NCBI GenBank assembly: GCA_036873135.1
Contig: JAPTYO010000007.1
Span: 26,704,763-26,768,762, forward strand
Origin: Clarkia xantiana subsp. parviflora
Lineage: Eukaryota; Streptophyta; Magnoliopsida; Myrtales; Onagraceae
Length of the DNA: 64,000 nucleotides
Direction: 5' to 3'
The notes below the pieces were generated by a model. It was not told the DNA's origin. It was given only the letters and a program-made list of their open reading frames with translations, and made no database searches. Made by a program: the position numbers and the translations under genes. Below are positions 49,256-61,551 of this stretch, piece after piece; position 1 is the stretch's first letter, and the number at the start of each line of letters is the position of its first letter.

Positions 49256-52200
49256 ATGAACCTTGCTGCTCTTCTAACTTCTGCTGGAATTAACATAGCT
49301 GTGTGTGTGGTGTTACTGTCCCTTTATTCTATCTTGAGGAAACAACCTTGCAACTTCAGTGTGTATTTTGCACGGAGGCTTGCGCAAAAAGGCCCAATAC
49401 ACAATGATCCCAACTTCCTCAATAGGTTTGTTCCTTCTGCAAGTTGGCTTATGAGAGCTTGGGAAGCAACTGAAGATGAACTTTTATCAATTGGTGGTGT
49501 TGATGCTGTAGTTTTCCTCCGGATCATTGTATTCAGGTGGGTTATACCTTTTTTAGTCACTTTGTATCTGTGAAGACACACACACCAGATCTTTCTCTGC
49601 CACAGCTTTCTAAGTAAATGAGTTTGCATCGCTATTGCACTAAAATAGGTGCATGATCCACAGAACGTCCAAATCATTTTACTTTAAGTTCTCGATAGCT
49701 TAGTAAGGCTAAAATATAGTTTGTCAAACTATTATGTTGCTTGAATTTTATGGTTTAAATAAATTTCCAACATTTAAAGTTTGAATACCTCATTTATCAA
49801 AGTTTTGAAGTGTTTGCATTTATTTATAGTTATCTCACTTCTTCTTTCATTATTCATCATGCTACTCATTCCATCATATTTCAGACTTATAACTAAACTT
49901 TTCTTTGCAGTCTCCGGATTTTCTCGGTCGCTGCTTTTGTTTCCATGTTTCTAGTTCTACCCTTTAATTATTATGGACAGGAGAGGGAGCACACGTCGAT
50001 TACATTAGAGTCATTACAGGTCTTTACAATTGAAAATGTAAAAACAGGGTCGAGATGGTACGTATGGCAAAGTAATATTTATGTTGTGGTATTAACTACA
50101 TTTTCTCTCTAAACCAAGCAATGCATGACTAAGTTTTTGCTATATATATCATTTTTTTTATGTATGTCAGGCTTTGGGGCCATTGTCTTGCACTTCACAT
50201 TATAACATTATCAACCTGGATTTTTCTTTACTTGGTAAGTGATAATCACCGTTTCATACATCTTTTTTTCCGATTGATACAAGTTTAATTTCTTATTTTT
50301 ACTACCATTTTGATTAGGAGTACAAAAACATTACTAACATAAGGTTGACACATCTAAGGACATCTCCTCCAAAACCAAGTCAATTTACTGTTCTTGTCCG
50401 TTCCATCCCTTGGCATCAAGAATGTTCATACAGTGATACTGTGAAAAAGTTCTTTTCAGAATATCACGGCTCAAGCTACTTGGGGCATCAAATGGTTTAT
50501 CGGTGTGGTAAACTTGAAAAGATGCTGGTAAGAAACCATTTAGCAATGATTCTTCTGTGATTATTTTCATAGTGTCTTGATTATCAAGATTCCTATTATT
50601 TTATCTTCTACTAGCTACTACATCAGTTTCAATTTTTTTTTTTTTTTTACTGAAATGGAAAAGTGGAAGAAATAACAAGAAAAAATAAAGTATTTGTGTT
50701 AGTAGCTAAATTTTCCTCTCTTGCAGTCACATATGTTACAAAGCATTATCTGCATATGTTTATCTTTGAAGTCTTTATAAATCAATTTTTACATCTCTAT
50801 ATTCTGCTTATCTTTTACTTCAATATTAAAATGACTGGGGGATTTAATGCAGAGGGTTGCAGATAAGATGATGAAAGTTTCTCAAACATGTTCGCCGAAT
50901 CTATTTCAATGCGGTACCCCTCCTCCAAATGCCTTTAGGGTTCTTTCTAGAGAAAATAGCAACAGGCGACCTGGTTACCATGATATGGGTATTATTACAT
51001 CAGATAAGGTAGTTTTATTTGCCTTAAAAGACTGTTAGGTGCATATGAATGTCATTTCACGATGCAAAAAGAAACTTTTTCATCATGTTCTTTTACTCAT
51101 ATTTAAAATCCGCAAGATATATTTTTTAGGTTTCTTATACAATAAATTCTAGTCCCTATTTTCTGTCAAAGGAAATATCAGTTAGAGAAAAAAAGTTGTG
51201 TTCTTTCAGGAAGTCGCGGCAGCATTCATATTTTTCAAAAGCCGCTACACCGCTAATGTAGCTGCAGAGCTTCTTCAGTCACCAAATCCAATGTTATGGG
51301 TGACAAATTTGGCTCCAGAACCTCATGATGTGTGCTGGTCAAATCTTTGCATACCGTATCGACAACTTTGGTTCCGGAAGCTATCAATTATTCTAGCTTC
51401 AGTAGTCTTCATGTTTGTGTTTATTATGCCAGTAACTTTTGTTCAAGGTCTTACGCAGTTGGATCGTCTAGACCGTACATTTTTCAAACGACATCTGAAA
51501 AAGTAAGTTATCAATGATTCCTCATATATGATTTTGTGTCATCTCTGGTTATTTGTGACATAAAGTGTGTATGTTCTGTAGGAAATATATGCATCAGCTG
51601 GTGACAGGATACCTTCCAAGTGTTATATTGATGTTGTTCTTATACACTGTTCCACCAATGATGATGTTATTTGCAGCAATTGAAGGGAATAGTTCTCGTA
51701 GTGGAAGGAAGAAAAGTGCGTGTCACAAAGTCTTGGTTTTCATGATCTGGAACGTCTTTTTTGTCAATGTTCTATCAGGATCTATCATCACTCAATTAAA
51801 CGTTTTGGATAACCCGAGCAAAATACCAACCCTACTTGGAAAAGCAGTTCCAGCACAGGTCATTTTTCTCATAATCTTGGCAAACTATTGTTATTTGGGC
51901 CTAAGTGAAAACTACTGGCTCGAGTTGATTTTTTTTTTGGTTCACATTTTGTCCGGGGTGTTACGCCAAATAACCGATCCTTTTAACTTTATTCTGAAAT
52001 TGACTTTGTTTTGCCTTTGTATGCATTTTTACAGGCAAGTTTTTTCACTACATATGTATTGACATCGGGTTGGGCGAGTTTAGCTTCCGAGTTAATGCAA
52101 CCAACGGCTTTGATATGGAATGGTATAATGGTATTCATATTCAACAAGAAAGATGATTTGGGTGATGGTGCTTTATCTTTTCCATACCACACTGAAGTTC

Positions 52201-53311
52201 CAAGAGTACTCCTCTTCGGATTCCTCGGCCTTAACTTTTCAATACTGTCTCCATTGATATTGCCCCTCTTGTTGGTTTACTTCTTCTATGCTTTTCTAGT
52301 GTATAGAAACCAGGTGATGAATCTCTCTTTCTACATACTTATTAGGGCTAAGAACCTAAAAAAAGTTCCAACTATAGGTCATGTTGCTAATCGTTGTTCC
52401 AGATTTAAAATATTAATATTCGGTCTCTTAACTATTAGATTTGTTGCTTTCCACTTTTTTTTTTTTTTTTATAATTTACGGAAGTTAGCATTAAAATTGG
52501 TGTTTTAAGCACCAAAAGATGTTGTTTTCCACTTTTTCGAAATATCAGAATTGTTGCTCATGATTTAGTCTGATTTGATGCTTAAAAAACATGTTTTTAT
52601 TCCGTCAATTTTAAGAGAAAAAAGTGGAAATCAACCAATCTGATAGTTGGGATACGGAATATTAACATTTTAAGGGACAACGATTAGGAACATGGCATAT
52701 AGTTTGGACTGTTTTTAGGTTCTTAACCCTACGTATTATAGATATAAGTTTGTATTTTCTTTTGATTAGTGATTATGCAATGCCATTCCTTTCAGTTTTT
52801 GAATGTTTACATTACAAAGTACGAGAGTGGAGGGAAACTTTGGCCGACCGCTCACAAAACAATGATTGTGTCCCTGGTTTTGATGCAAGTAATCGCTCTG
52901 GGTGTTTTCGGGCTAAAAGGGTCTACGATTGCTATTGGTTTCACCGTTCCTTTGATTGTTGGCACTATTTTGTTTCATGAGTACTGCAGACAGAGATTCA
53001 ATCCTATATTCAAGTTCAATGCTGCAGAGGTATATATATATATGCATATGCACTGATGAACATCACCGTTATTTATCGTCTAATGCATTTTGATTTTGCA
53101 GATATTGATTGAATTGGACCGAAAAGACGAGCAAAGTGGAAAGATGAAAGAGATTCATCGCCAATTGAAAACGGTTTACCGTCAGCTCGCATTGAGTTCC
53201 AGCGACCTCTGTAAATCCTCGTGTCGCGGGTCGGAATCTTCACACTTTGGTCGTCGTGGAGAAGGCGGCGAGAGCATCGAAAGTCCGATGAAGAGACCTC
53301 CAAGTTCGTAA
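49256..53311 (+). CDS. RXW8: CSC1-like / OSCA mechanosensitive cation channel, RXW8 type
   Basis: OSCA/CSC1 (DUF221, TMEM63-like) proteins are osmo- and mechanosensitive Ca2+-permeable channels of plant membranes. Ten exons: 49256-49536, 49911-50057, 50171-50234, 50318-50527, 50853-51008, 51210-51502, 51582-51858, 52035-52313, 52796-53029 and 53102-53311. All are GT-AG with consistent phases, giving 716 residues (RXW8-type proteins are about 740). Residues 1-164 hold the N-terminal membrane part ([27 protein letters not shown]). About 165-330 is the cytosolic loop (SQFTVLVRSIPW). From about 330 comes the 7TM core (LWVTNLAPEPHDV, GYLPSVIL, FPYHTEVPR, NVYITKYESGG, EYCRQRF), then a hydrophilic tail. 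The start is set by alignment to RXW8. An alternative donor (TTC|GTAATT at 53307) could join an exon at about 53391. The only complete copy of three. Confidence 0.92.
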
Positions 53312-54586
53312 TTTTTGCACGAAAATGAATTTAAGTAGCTTTATCTGTGAATTAATTACCTTCATTAATCTGGGTTTATATGGGTTTCAGGAATGTTTTT
53401 GGGGGAATCATGGTCGTTTAAAGCGCAATGCAACGCCCCGATCCATGATCGAATACCAAAGTGAATATATCTTCAAGAATCGTATTCTTGACATCGTTGA
53501 AGAATCGTAAATATCGAAGGAGTTGCGATTTGCAGGGAGGATTGGTGTTTGTGATATGTGTTTCAAGGCAGCTGAATAGGTAGGGGTTAGATCATCCTAT
53601 ACACGGTTTCTTTTGACAGTGTAACCATTTTGATGAAATTGGTTGGGATCAGTTTTTAAAGTTAAACTTTAGGATGTAAGAATATTCAAACCATTAGAGC
53701 ATCTACAATGATTTTACTTAGTATATATTTTGATGGTTTTAATATGTATTCTTTATAGATTACATGTAGTACATTTTGTATACACCAACACTAGTATATG
53801 AGGGTCAGAAATTTTGAAGAATAAATCCCGCCCACCAAAGTTCGGGTTTTTAGACACGGGTTGAGTTTGGTCGGGAAAATATGAGAAAAAATCCCGACCA
53901 ACCTCAGATTTCAGATTTTTAGGCGGGTTAGGGTTAGACCAAACTAAAAACCTGATAGGGATTATAGTAAAATAACAACAAACATTAGATACATGTGGCC
54001 ATATTTTAGGAAGTTCCAAATATATATCTTTTTGTTGGCAAGTTCGTGTCTATATTTGCTTTACAAGTTTGTAATCTCATTGTTAGAGTAGAGTGTACGA
54101 GACTCTGTATCAAGTTCATTGATATGCAAAATACACCGAGGCTCAATCCCAATCTGTTTCATATAAAACAATCCACTAAAACAATCAATATGGTGTTTCA
54201 TATCAACCTCGGGTTTCAGAAAGTCATTGAACAAGATTCTAAGCTCAAGGTTGGAGCTGCATTAATGGATTCAACGTGGAATTAGCGAACCACCATTGTG
54301 ACGTAGTTTCGTGAGTTAGAAAAACCATATTGATTGTTAAGTGAAAAATCCAAATCAGCTCAAATGAAACCAGATCTTCCAAGCATACATATAGCCATAC
54401 TACATAGAAATACTAAATATTCATCAGCAAAACAATGAGACAATTTATCAATAACTAAAATCTCGCAGAGCTACTACTATCAATCAGTAAGACTATTAAT
54501 ATCAGAAAAATGGTTCAAGTGATGCATCAATATGTAATATTTGTTGCACAATTTGACAGATTATGTTAATTAAAAAAAATGGTAAG
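53312..54586. other. OSCA 3' region and spacer, no gene
   Basis: The probable 3' UTR (possibly an alternative last exon at 53391-53460) is followed by AT-rich DNA. A word GAGCATCTACAATG at about 53697 matches the end of a common plant MITE type, but I see no partner. A G/C-rich stretch at 53820-53945 has repeated CCCG/GGTCGGG words. Nothing coding is supported. Confidence 0.5.
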
Positions 54587-55374
54587 TGTTTGCACACGAA
54601 TTTTCTTCGTGAGCTTCTCCTTCTAGTATTCCCGCTTCTTGGGCTTCTCCTTCTAGTATTCCTATTTCTTGGGCTTATTCTTCCCGTATCCTCGCTCTGT
54701 GGGCTTCTTTCTTCTCGTATACCTGCAAATGGGCACCGGGGAGGGGGTTCCCGGTAAGCCCACTGTTTGCATACGGTTTCCTGAGTGCCTTCTTGCTTCG
54801 GACCTCCGCCCTTCATTCTCCTCATGATACGTGCCCTCTTCGATGCTTAAATAAGTATAAGTTTCAGAGAGAGGTAACGAGCTTAGAGGGTGAGTGATGG
54901 ATATATTACCTTCAAATGAGGAGATGAGGTCTCTATTTATAGAGTTCCTATTTGACCGCCCCGGTTCCAGTGCTTTCCTTGTCCGGTTATGGCAGTTTCG
55001 TAATATAAGTTGGCCTCGTAAATATGGTGCATTTGATCTCGGTTCGATCGTGAATGAACTTAACGTGTTTAAGTTTGTGGGAATGACATTCGAGGGCGAG
55101 CCCCGGGCGGTATATCGTCCGGGGATAGGGATCCGGACGAGGGGAACTCGCCCGGACGGATGGGGGATACCCGGATGGGTATCCCCGGGACCCTGCTCGG
55201 GTTACCTCCGAGGGGCTTTTTCCCTCGGGGTCTTCTGAGTGGGTTTCACCACTCGGGGTGTTTTCGGGCCTAAGTGTTGGGCCTCGAGTGTCCGTTTTCC
55301 AAGTTTCGAATTATAATCCATTGTAGCCCAATTACGGGGTCCAATTTATAATATGCTTGGGCGTATATCCAACA
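54587..55374 (+). repeat. left LTR of the LARD
   Basis: 788 bp. Contains CTTCTCCTTCTAGTATTCCC repeats near the start, GGGCACCGGGGAGGGGG, TATTTATAGAG (possible TATA box, about 54935-54945) and a GC-rich CCCCGGG-containing 3' part. Ends GCGTATATCCAACA. Confidence 0.87.
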
Positions 55375-57043
55375 TTTTCCCCCGAGTCAAGAAATGGTTT
55401 AACCTTTACTTGACTCTATTTTTACGGAGTATCGCCCAAGCGAGTTGCGAAATGTATCTTTATGACGATATCGTCCTTTATCTAGTGCTCGAGGAACGTC
55501 GTTATTTTCCTTGCCTCCTGTTTAAAGAAGCCGGATACAGAAAATGATGTTGTTAATTTAAGCAAATTTATGCCATGTATAGATATTGTATAAGTGTAAG
55601 AGTTACGAGCCTTGGTCTCGTTTTACTTAGCCTTAGGACCGTGTCCTTTCATTTGAGTCTCCGTTTCATTGGAGTTTCTTGTCGAAACGCTTGACATATC
55701 TCTATATAAGAGAGGCTATAGGCAATCCCCTATTGGAATGATGTTCATATAACATGTGAGCGTTAGTCGACATGCACGTGGACGTTAGTACAAGTATGTA
55801 CATGGATGATGCAAATGATTATAAGTGTGAAATATGGGCCTTGGTCCCATTTTACTTAGCATTTAGATCTGTCTTCTTATTGGAGGGACTTCCTTTTTGG
55901 GGTTCTTGGGACCGATAGGGCGCTTTGGAAGAGGTGTTGCACTCTGTTTGTGAGAGTGCGAGTATGATCTTTTATCTTTGGCCTTCAATGGGCATGACGT
56001 TTTTTCTCCCCGTTTTTTTGAGTGTGGGCATTGTCCTTTAACCTTATCCCTGCAATTCAAATTCCTCCTCTTACCCTTCGTATAAAAGAGTCTTTATAAA
56101 TATATGTGGAAGGTTGTTCCTTTCATATACGTTGGATTGTTACTCCCTTTGTGTAGGTTAAGGAGTTTCTCCCCTTGTAGATATTCTTTGTAATTTGGCA
56201 TCGGGGCTTCCCGAATAGTGGTTTCGCCTTTGCGGCTCAGTGCTGAGCTTACTTTCGCGGTATGCATACCTTGCACCTTCATAAGTGGGGGCTTGGCCCT
56301 TGTGTTACTCATACTTTATGACCTGTGCATATAGAGTTGTATGTATATGGTTGCCCCCGTAGTGGGAATGTTTCGGACGCTGGGGGGTTAGCCCTGGCGT
56401 TAATTGCGAAACCTGCATATATGAGATTGTATATATATAGTTGTCTCTTATAGTGGATGTGTCTGGCGTTCCGGACGGAGGGGATTATCCCTTGAAATGG
56501 CTGCACTTGACAACTCGTGTATGTATCATTACTCCCGTAGTGAGTATTTTGATATCTTTACATGTAGGGACTTACCCTTGTGTTGATTACACTTGGTAAA
56601 TGATGAATGTATGAGTGCCCCCGATAGTGGGCATGTTATTGTATGTAGATAGATACTCCTTTTACTGGCTACGCTTGGTAGCTCAAATATAAGGTTGTTC
56701 CCATAGTAGGCATGTTTTGCTTGTCGAGTGTATGAGTGGGGATATTGTGTATTGGCTTGTAACATTCTAGCCTCCTTCCTCCCTTGTTGAGCATTTATCA
56801 CCTAGACATATGTCCATGCCCCCGTAGTAGGCATTGAATCATTATGAATTTTGGGATGTTGTAGTTGAGGAGTCGCTTTCTCTTTGGTGGGGGTTATCCA
56901 TCCACCTGATATCATCATGCCTTTGTTTCCCCCTAGGTTGGCATAGGGAGACGGTCGTGACCTTGGGATCCTTGAAATTTCCTTACTTGCTTGTGAGGTG
57001 GGTTGGAGGTTGTCCGTTGCTTAATTGGGCGTGTATCTCGCTT

Positions 57044-57045
<2 letters not shown>

Positions 57046-57074
<29 letters not shown>
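57046..57074 (+). repeat. poly-C tract (29 C)
   Basis: An uninterrupted run of 29 cytosines within the LARD interior, followed by CCGAGTTAAGCAATG. That word resembles the sequence just inside the left LTR (CCGAGTCAAGAAATGG at 55383). Runs of G13 to G15 occur elsewhere in the same element (60219-60231, 61816-61828, 62170-62184). Run length may be affected by sequencing or assembly. Confidence 0.85.
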
Positions 57075-57264
57075 GAGTTAAGCAATGACTTTAACCTTTG
57101 CTTGACTCTATGATGGTCGGATAGGCGTCCGATTAGGCTATTGATAGTTGTTTGAAAGCTTGGTGGTAGGCTCTATCCTTAGTTTGTCTCTTCGACCTCT
57201 GACATTGCGGTTGTTGGACCTCGTAAAATAGAGAGGATGTCTTCATGGTGATGGTATATGGGTA

Positions 57265-57775
57265 CGGTACCCTCCTTTGAGATATATGGACATGGTAGCC
57301 ATTATTGAGGTATATGAGTGATATCCTCCTTTGAGATATATGGACACGATAGTCGTTGTTGAGGTATAGGGGGTGGTACCCTCCTTTGAGATACATGGTC
57401 ATGATAGCCATTATTGATATGTGGGGGGGTGATACCCTATTTTGAGATATATGGTCATGATAGCCATTGTTGAGGTATAGGGGGTGGTACCCTCCTTTGC
57501 GATATATGGTCATCATAGTCATTGTTGATGTGTATGGGGTGATACCTTCCTTTGAGATATATGGTCATGATAGCCATTGTTGAGGTATAGGGGGTGGTAC
57601 CTTCCTTTGAGATATATGGTCATGATATCCATTATTGATGTGTAGGGGGTGATACCCTCCTTTGAGATATATGGTCATGATAGCTATTGTTGAGGTATAG
57701 TGGGGGTACCCTCCTTTGAGATATGATCATGATAGCCCATGTTGATGTATAAGGCGGTGTTACCCTCCTTTGACT
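57265..57775 (+). repeat. tandem array A: ~55-bp monomers in two alternating types
   Basis: About nine monomers of the form GATAGCCATTGTTGAGG-TATAGGGGGTGGTACC-CTCCTTTGAGATATATGG alternating with ATTGATGTGTAGGGGGTG-ATACC variants, so the true period is about 110 bp. Not coding; the open frame on the other strand is a shadow. Confidence 0.88.
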
Positions 57776-57849
57776 CAGCAAAGGCTTTGAGTTGTTGGCT
57801 GCGGCTTTAGAATATACTTTTTAAATATGATAGCCCTTTGATTGAAGGA

Positions 57850-58200
57850 CTTACATTATCTATCTTGTTGGAAGGGTTGCCCTTTGGTTGGGGGACTTAC
57901 TTCCCGTATCATGTTGGATGAGTTGCCCTTTAATTGGGGGACTTACTTCTCATATCATGTTGGAAGGTTTGCCATTTGATTGGGGGACTTACTTCCCGTA
58001 TCATGTTGGATGAGTTGCCCTTTGGTTGGGGGACTTACTTCTCATATAATGTTGGATGGGTTTCCCTTTGATTGGGGGACTTACACTCCATATCTTGTTG
58101 AGAGGGTTGCTCCTTTGATTAAGGAACTTACTTCCCGTATCATGTTGGATGAGTTGCCCTTTGATTGGGGGACTTACTTCTCATATCATTCAGAATGGTT
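57850..58200 (+). repeat. tandem array B: ~46-bp monomers
   Basis: About seven units of GTTGCCCTTTGATTGGGG-GACTTACTTCTCATATCATG-TTGGATGA. Alternate units have TTCCCGTATC or TTCTCATATC, again a two-type alternation. Confidence 0.87.
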
Positions 58201-59775
58201 ATCCTTATGGATCTTCCCCTTTTTTCTTCGAAGGGTTGCCATTGTAGGTCTTCCCCTTTCCTTTTGGAAGGGTTGCCTTTATTGGTCTTCCCCTTATGTC
58301 TTCGAAGGGTTGCCCTTATAAGTCTTCCCCTTTCCTTTTGGAAGGGTTACCTTTATGGATCTTCCCCTTATGTCTTCGAAGGGTTGCCCTTATAGGTCTT
58401 CCCCTTTTCTTTTGGAAGGGTTTCCTTTAGGGTTAACAACCTATGAAAGGTCTGAACTATCACCCATGTTAACGGGAGAGGTCTGAAATTTAAAAAGTTA
58501 ATAACAGAGGTCTGAAATTTCAATTTTGTTGATTTGAGGTTTTCCGTCCATTTTTAGGGTTAAATTTAACAGAATTGTGTGAAATGACATTTTTGCCCCT
58601 TTAATATTTTGTTTTATTTAATATCTTATTTAAGGAAATGTGAAATGACAATTTTACCCCTAAAGTCAAATTAAAACCACCCAACTCCGGCCACCACCAC
58701 CCGACTCCGGCCACCACCACCCGACTCCGGCGACCACCACCTCGACTCCGACGACCACCACCTCGGCTCCGGCGACCCGACTCCGGCCACCACCTCGGCA
58801 AAAAAGCTCCGATCGGGGCCAAAAAGCTCCGATCGGGGCCAAAAAAGCTCCGATCGGAGCCAAAAAAGCTCCGACCAGAGCCACAGAGCTCCAGATCGGA
58901 GCTCTGTGGCTCCGGCCGGGGCCACAGAGCTTCGATCTGGAGCTCTGTGGCTCCGACCAGAGCCACAAAGCTCCGATCGGAGCTTTTTTGGCTCCGATCG
59001 GAGTCCAATCGGGGCCGGTGGCTCCGATCGGAGCCCAATCGGGGCCGGTGGCTCCGATTTTGGCCCAATCGGAGCCTTGGTGGTGGTCGCCGGAGTACGG
59101 TGGTGGTCGCCGGAGTACGATTGGTGGTCGTCGGAGTACCGTGGTGGCTTCAAGGGCATTTTGGTCTTTTCACTCCATGCATGTGAGGGGCACACTTGAT
59201 AGAAGGGCATTTTTGGAATTTTATTTTATTTCCGGTCACATGCCAAGCATGTGACCAACTTCCGTTAGTTTTAACGGAAAAAACTAACGGAGACCGCTGT
59301 TATCAACAAAACAGAAATTTCAGACCTCTGTTATTAACTTTTTAAATTTCAGACCTCTCCCGTTAACATGGGTGATAGTTCAGACCTTTCATAGGTTCTT
59401 AACCCTTTCCTTTATGGGTCTTCCCCTTATGTATTCGAAGGGTTGCCCTTATAGGTCTTCCCATTTCCTTTTGAAAGTGTTGCCTTTATGGGTCTTCCCT
59501 GTATGTCTTCGAAGGGTTGCCCTTATAGGTTTTCCCATTTCCTTTTGGAAGGGCTGCCTTTATGGGTCTTCCCCTTATGCCTTCGAAGTGTTGCCCTTAT
59601 AGGTCTTCCCCTTTTCTTTTGGAAGGGTTGCCTTTATGGGTCTTCCCCTTATGTTTTCGAAGGGTTGCCCTTATAGGTCTTCCCCTTTCCTTTTGGAAGG
59701 GTTTCCTTTATGGGTCTTCCCATTATGACTTCGAAGGGTTTCCCTTATAGGTCTTCCCATTTCCTTTTGGATTGC
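58200..59775 (+). repeat. tandem array C: ~37-bp half-units alternating (74-bp period), split by a MITE
   Basis: Half-unit 1 is TTATGGGTCTTCCCCTTATG-TCTTCGAAGGGTTGCCC; half-unit 2 is TTATAGGTCTTCCCCTTTCC-TTTTGGAAGGGTTGCC. They alternate before (58200-58429) and after (59406-59775) the Mutator-like insert, showing the array existed before that insertion. Not coding despite open frames. Confidence 0.9.
58430..59405. mobile_element. Mutator-like foldback MITE with exact 9-bp target duplication
   Basis: Ends are GGGTTAACAACCTATGAAAG and CTTTCATAGGTTCTTAACCC. The exact 9-bp duplication TTTCCTTTA lies at 58421-58429 and 59406-59414, inside array C. Arms contain GGTCTGAAATTT words. The core (58800-59060) is an array of GCTCCGATCGGAGC and GCTCTGTGGCTCCG palindromes flanked by CCGGCGACCACC words. 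This is the best-delimited member of the family at 20201 and 37772 and sets its target-site size. No coding. Confidence 0.92.
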
Positions 59776-61551
59776 CGAGGGTATAAGTATGCTTTTGCTT
59801 GTGTGGTTGACACCCTCTCTTTTACGAGCAGTGGTGTGTTCCCTCATTTTCTCTATTGGTATGCAAAGTTGTGGATGTCGTCTTATGAGGGCGATCATTG
59901 TTGCCTCCAACACAGGAGCGAATTCTTGTAGTGGGTATATGTTGTATCCTTCCTTTGTGGTTTTCATTGGAAGGAGTCACGCCACATATTCGCGTGACCC
60001 TCTATCTCCGAATGGACTATCAAGAACTAGCTCACATGGTGCCCCCTAGTTGCTTGGTAGTTGCACTGTTTGTTCTTGTTTAGCCTGTTAAGGCTTATCC
60101 TCATATTTGTTGGTTGGGTGCCGATCACTTGTTCGTTTGCCCCCAAGTTGCTCGATCACCTTACTCTTTTGTGCTCTTTGAGCATGCCTTTCTTATATGC
60201 ATCTTCCAGAATTGGCGAGGGGGGGGGGGGGTTCAATTTTGATCTTCGTTAATATTTCTTCCTTAGACTCTTCGTAGGTGTTGGTTTGGCGCGGTGCCCC
60301 CGACCCTGTGTTGTTCGGGGGTGTAGAATGTTGGTTTTGCAAATCCAATATCCTTTTAACGTTAGAGTTATTGATGATCCTTGCGATGAGCATATGTTTG
60401 GTGCTGCCCCCTCATTTAGCGTTACACTCCTTGGATGTAGAAGTTTTGTTTTTGCTAAAAAATGAGTATTGTGTTGGGTAGGAGGAGATGGAGGTGTTTG
60501 CCTTGCAGGCTGGGTTAAAGTGGTATTCTCTACTTTCGCAACGTGTTGTCCCGTATCTGTGGGAGCGTAATAGTGTCGTTGTTGGCGATGGTTAGCGGCC
60601 CCTCATTGTGTTTTTTATAAGTCAACATGTTGTCTATGATTGACATAAAACTTGATGTGACCGACGTAGCTTCTTCGGTGTACCTTGGGTGGGCAGGAGT
60701 CTATTGGGTGTAACTGCTATACATAGGTATATTGTAGGATGAGATTCTATATGATGGCATTCCATATGGTTTTCTATGGAAAAGCATATCGTATTAGAAC
60801 CCCTTGAATGAAATTTTCTCAAAGTAGGCGACATAGGCCCTGCTGATTGTAGTGGACCTCCTTGTTTGGGGTTATCCTTTTGCTCATAGTGGGGGGATGT
60901 GTATGCATGCACCCTCCATGCTATCATTGGTGATGCTTGCCCCCCCAATGTATGTGGTTGCTCTTACTAATGCCATATTCTTCCGGGGATGGAGTTATTG
61001 TTCATCTCTCCCTCCTTAGTGTTGCCATATCCTTCACAGAGTGGTTGTTGTTAAGTGGTCACCTCTAGTTTCCTTCTATTGATGTGTTATGTAAGAGCTA
61101 CTCTAGGTGCATTCATGAAGGGATGTGATGATGGTGCTCATTCTTGTGGAGTGGTTGTTGTTCTCCTCCCTCCTCATTTCCCCTATTGGTATACTCTGTA
61201 AGAGCTGCCATGGGTGCATTTTTGTTGTAGCCACTTCTTCGGCCTTCTGGCATGTTCTTGGGTGTTTGATTGTTGCCCCATCAGGGGCTTTTCTTTCATT
61301 AGCGGTGAGGGAGGTAGTTATTGATTGATTACCGGCCGTGGTGTCTTGTAGCTTGATGAAGTGTTATCCAATGAGTCTTGTTCTCCATTGGACGACGGTT
61401 GCTTAACATCATTTGGTTGTTGCCCCCGGATGCTGGACTCCTGCAGACTCATAGTTGTTACTTGGCTACTACTACTCCCTTTTGTTTGTTGCCATCGAGC
61501 ACATGTAGTTGACTACGTGCTTGTTGCTCGAATCCGCAGACGCCGCCAATT
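59776..61551 (+). other. LARD interior, right part, no gene
   Basis: GT-rich low-complexity DNA with degenerate repeats such as TTGTTGTT and TGTATGGTTGCCCCC; a G13 run at 60219-60231. Short frames occur on both strands, but none resembles gag, pol or a host protein. Confidence 0.6.

Noticed and set aside
51859..52034. Open frame reading through the intron between OSCA exons 7 and 8
   Set aside because: Proper GT-AG borders and family alignment show it is an intron that happens to lack stops.
57133..57522. Minus-strand 129-codon frame with repeated GYHPLYLNN motifs
   Set aside because: Periodicity equals that of tandem array A; no start context, no relatives and no splice or promoter evidence.
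58600..59254. Several overlapping 75-180 codon open frames on both strands rich in RSEP, SDRS and APIG repeats (also at 20396-20812 and 37901-38664)
   Set aside because: They are translations of the GATCGGAGC palindromes, open in many frames at once, and lie within foldback elements.
57265..59775. Regular direct repeats that might suggest a CRISPR array
   Set aside because: The monomers are contiguous with no unique spacers, the context is a plant LTR element, and no cas-like genes exist.
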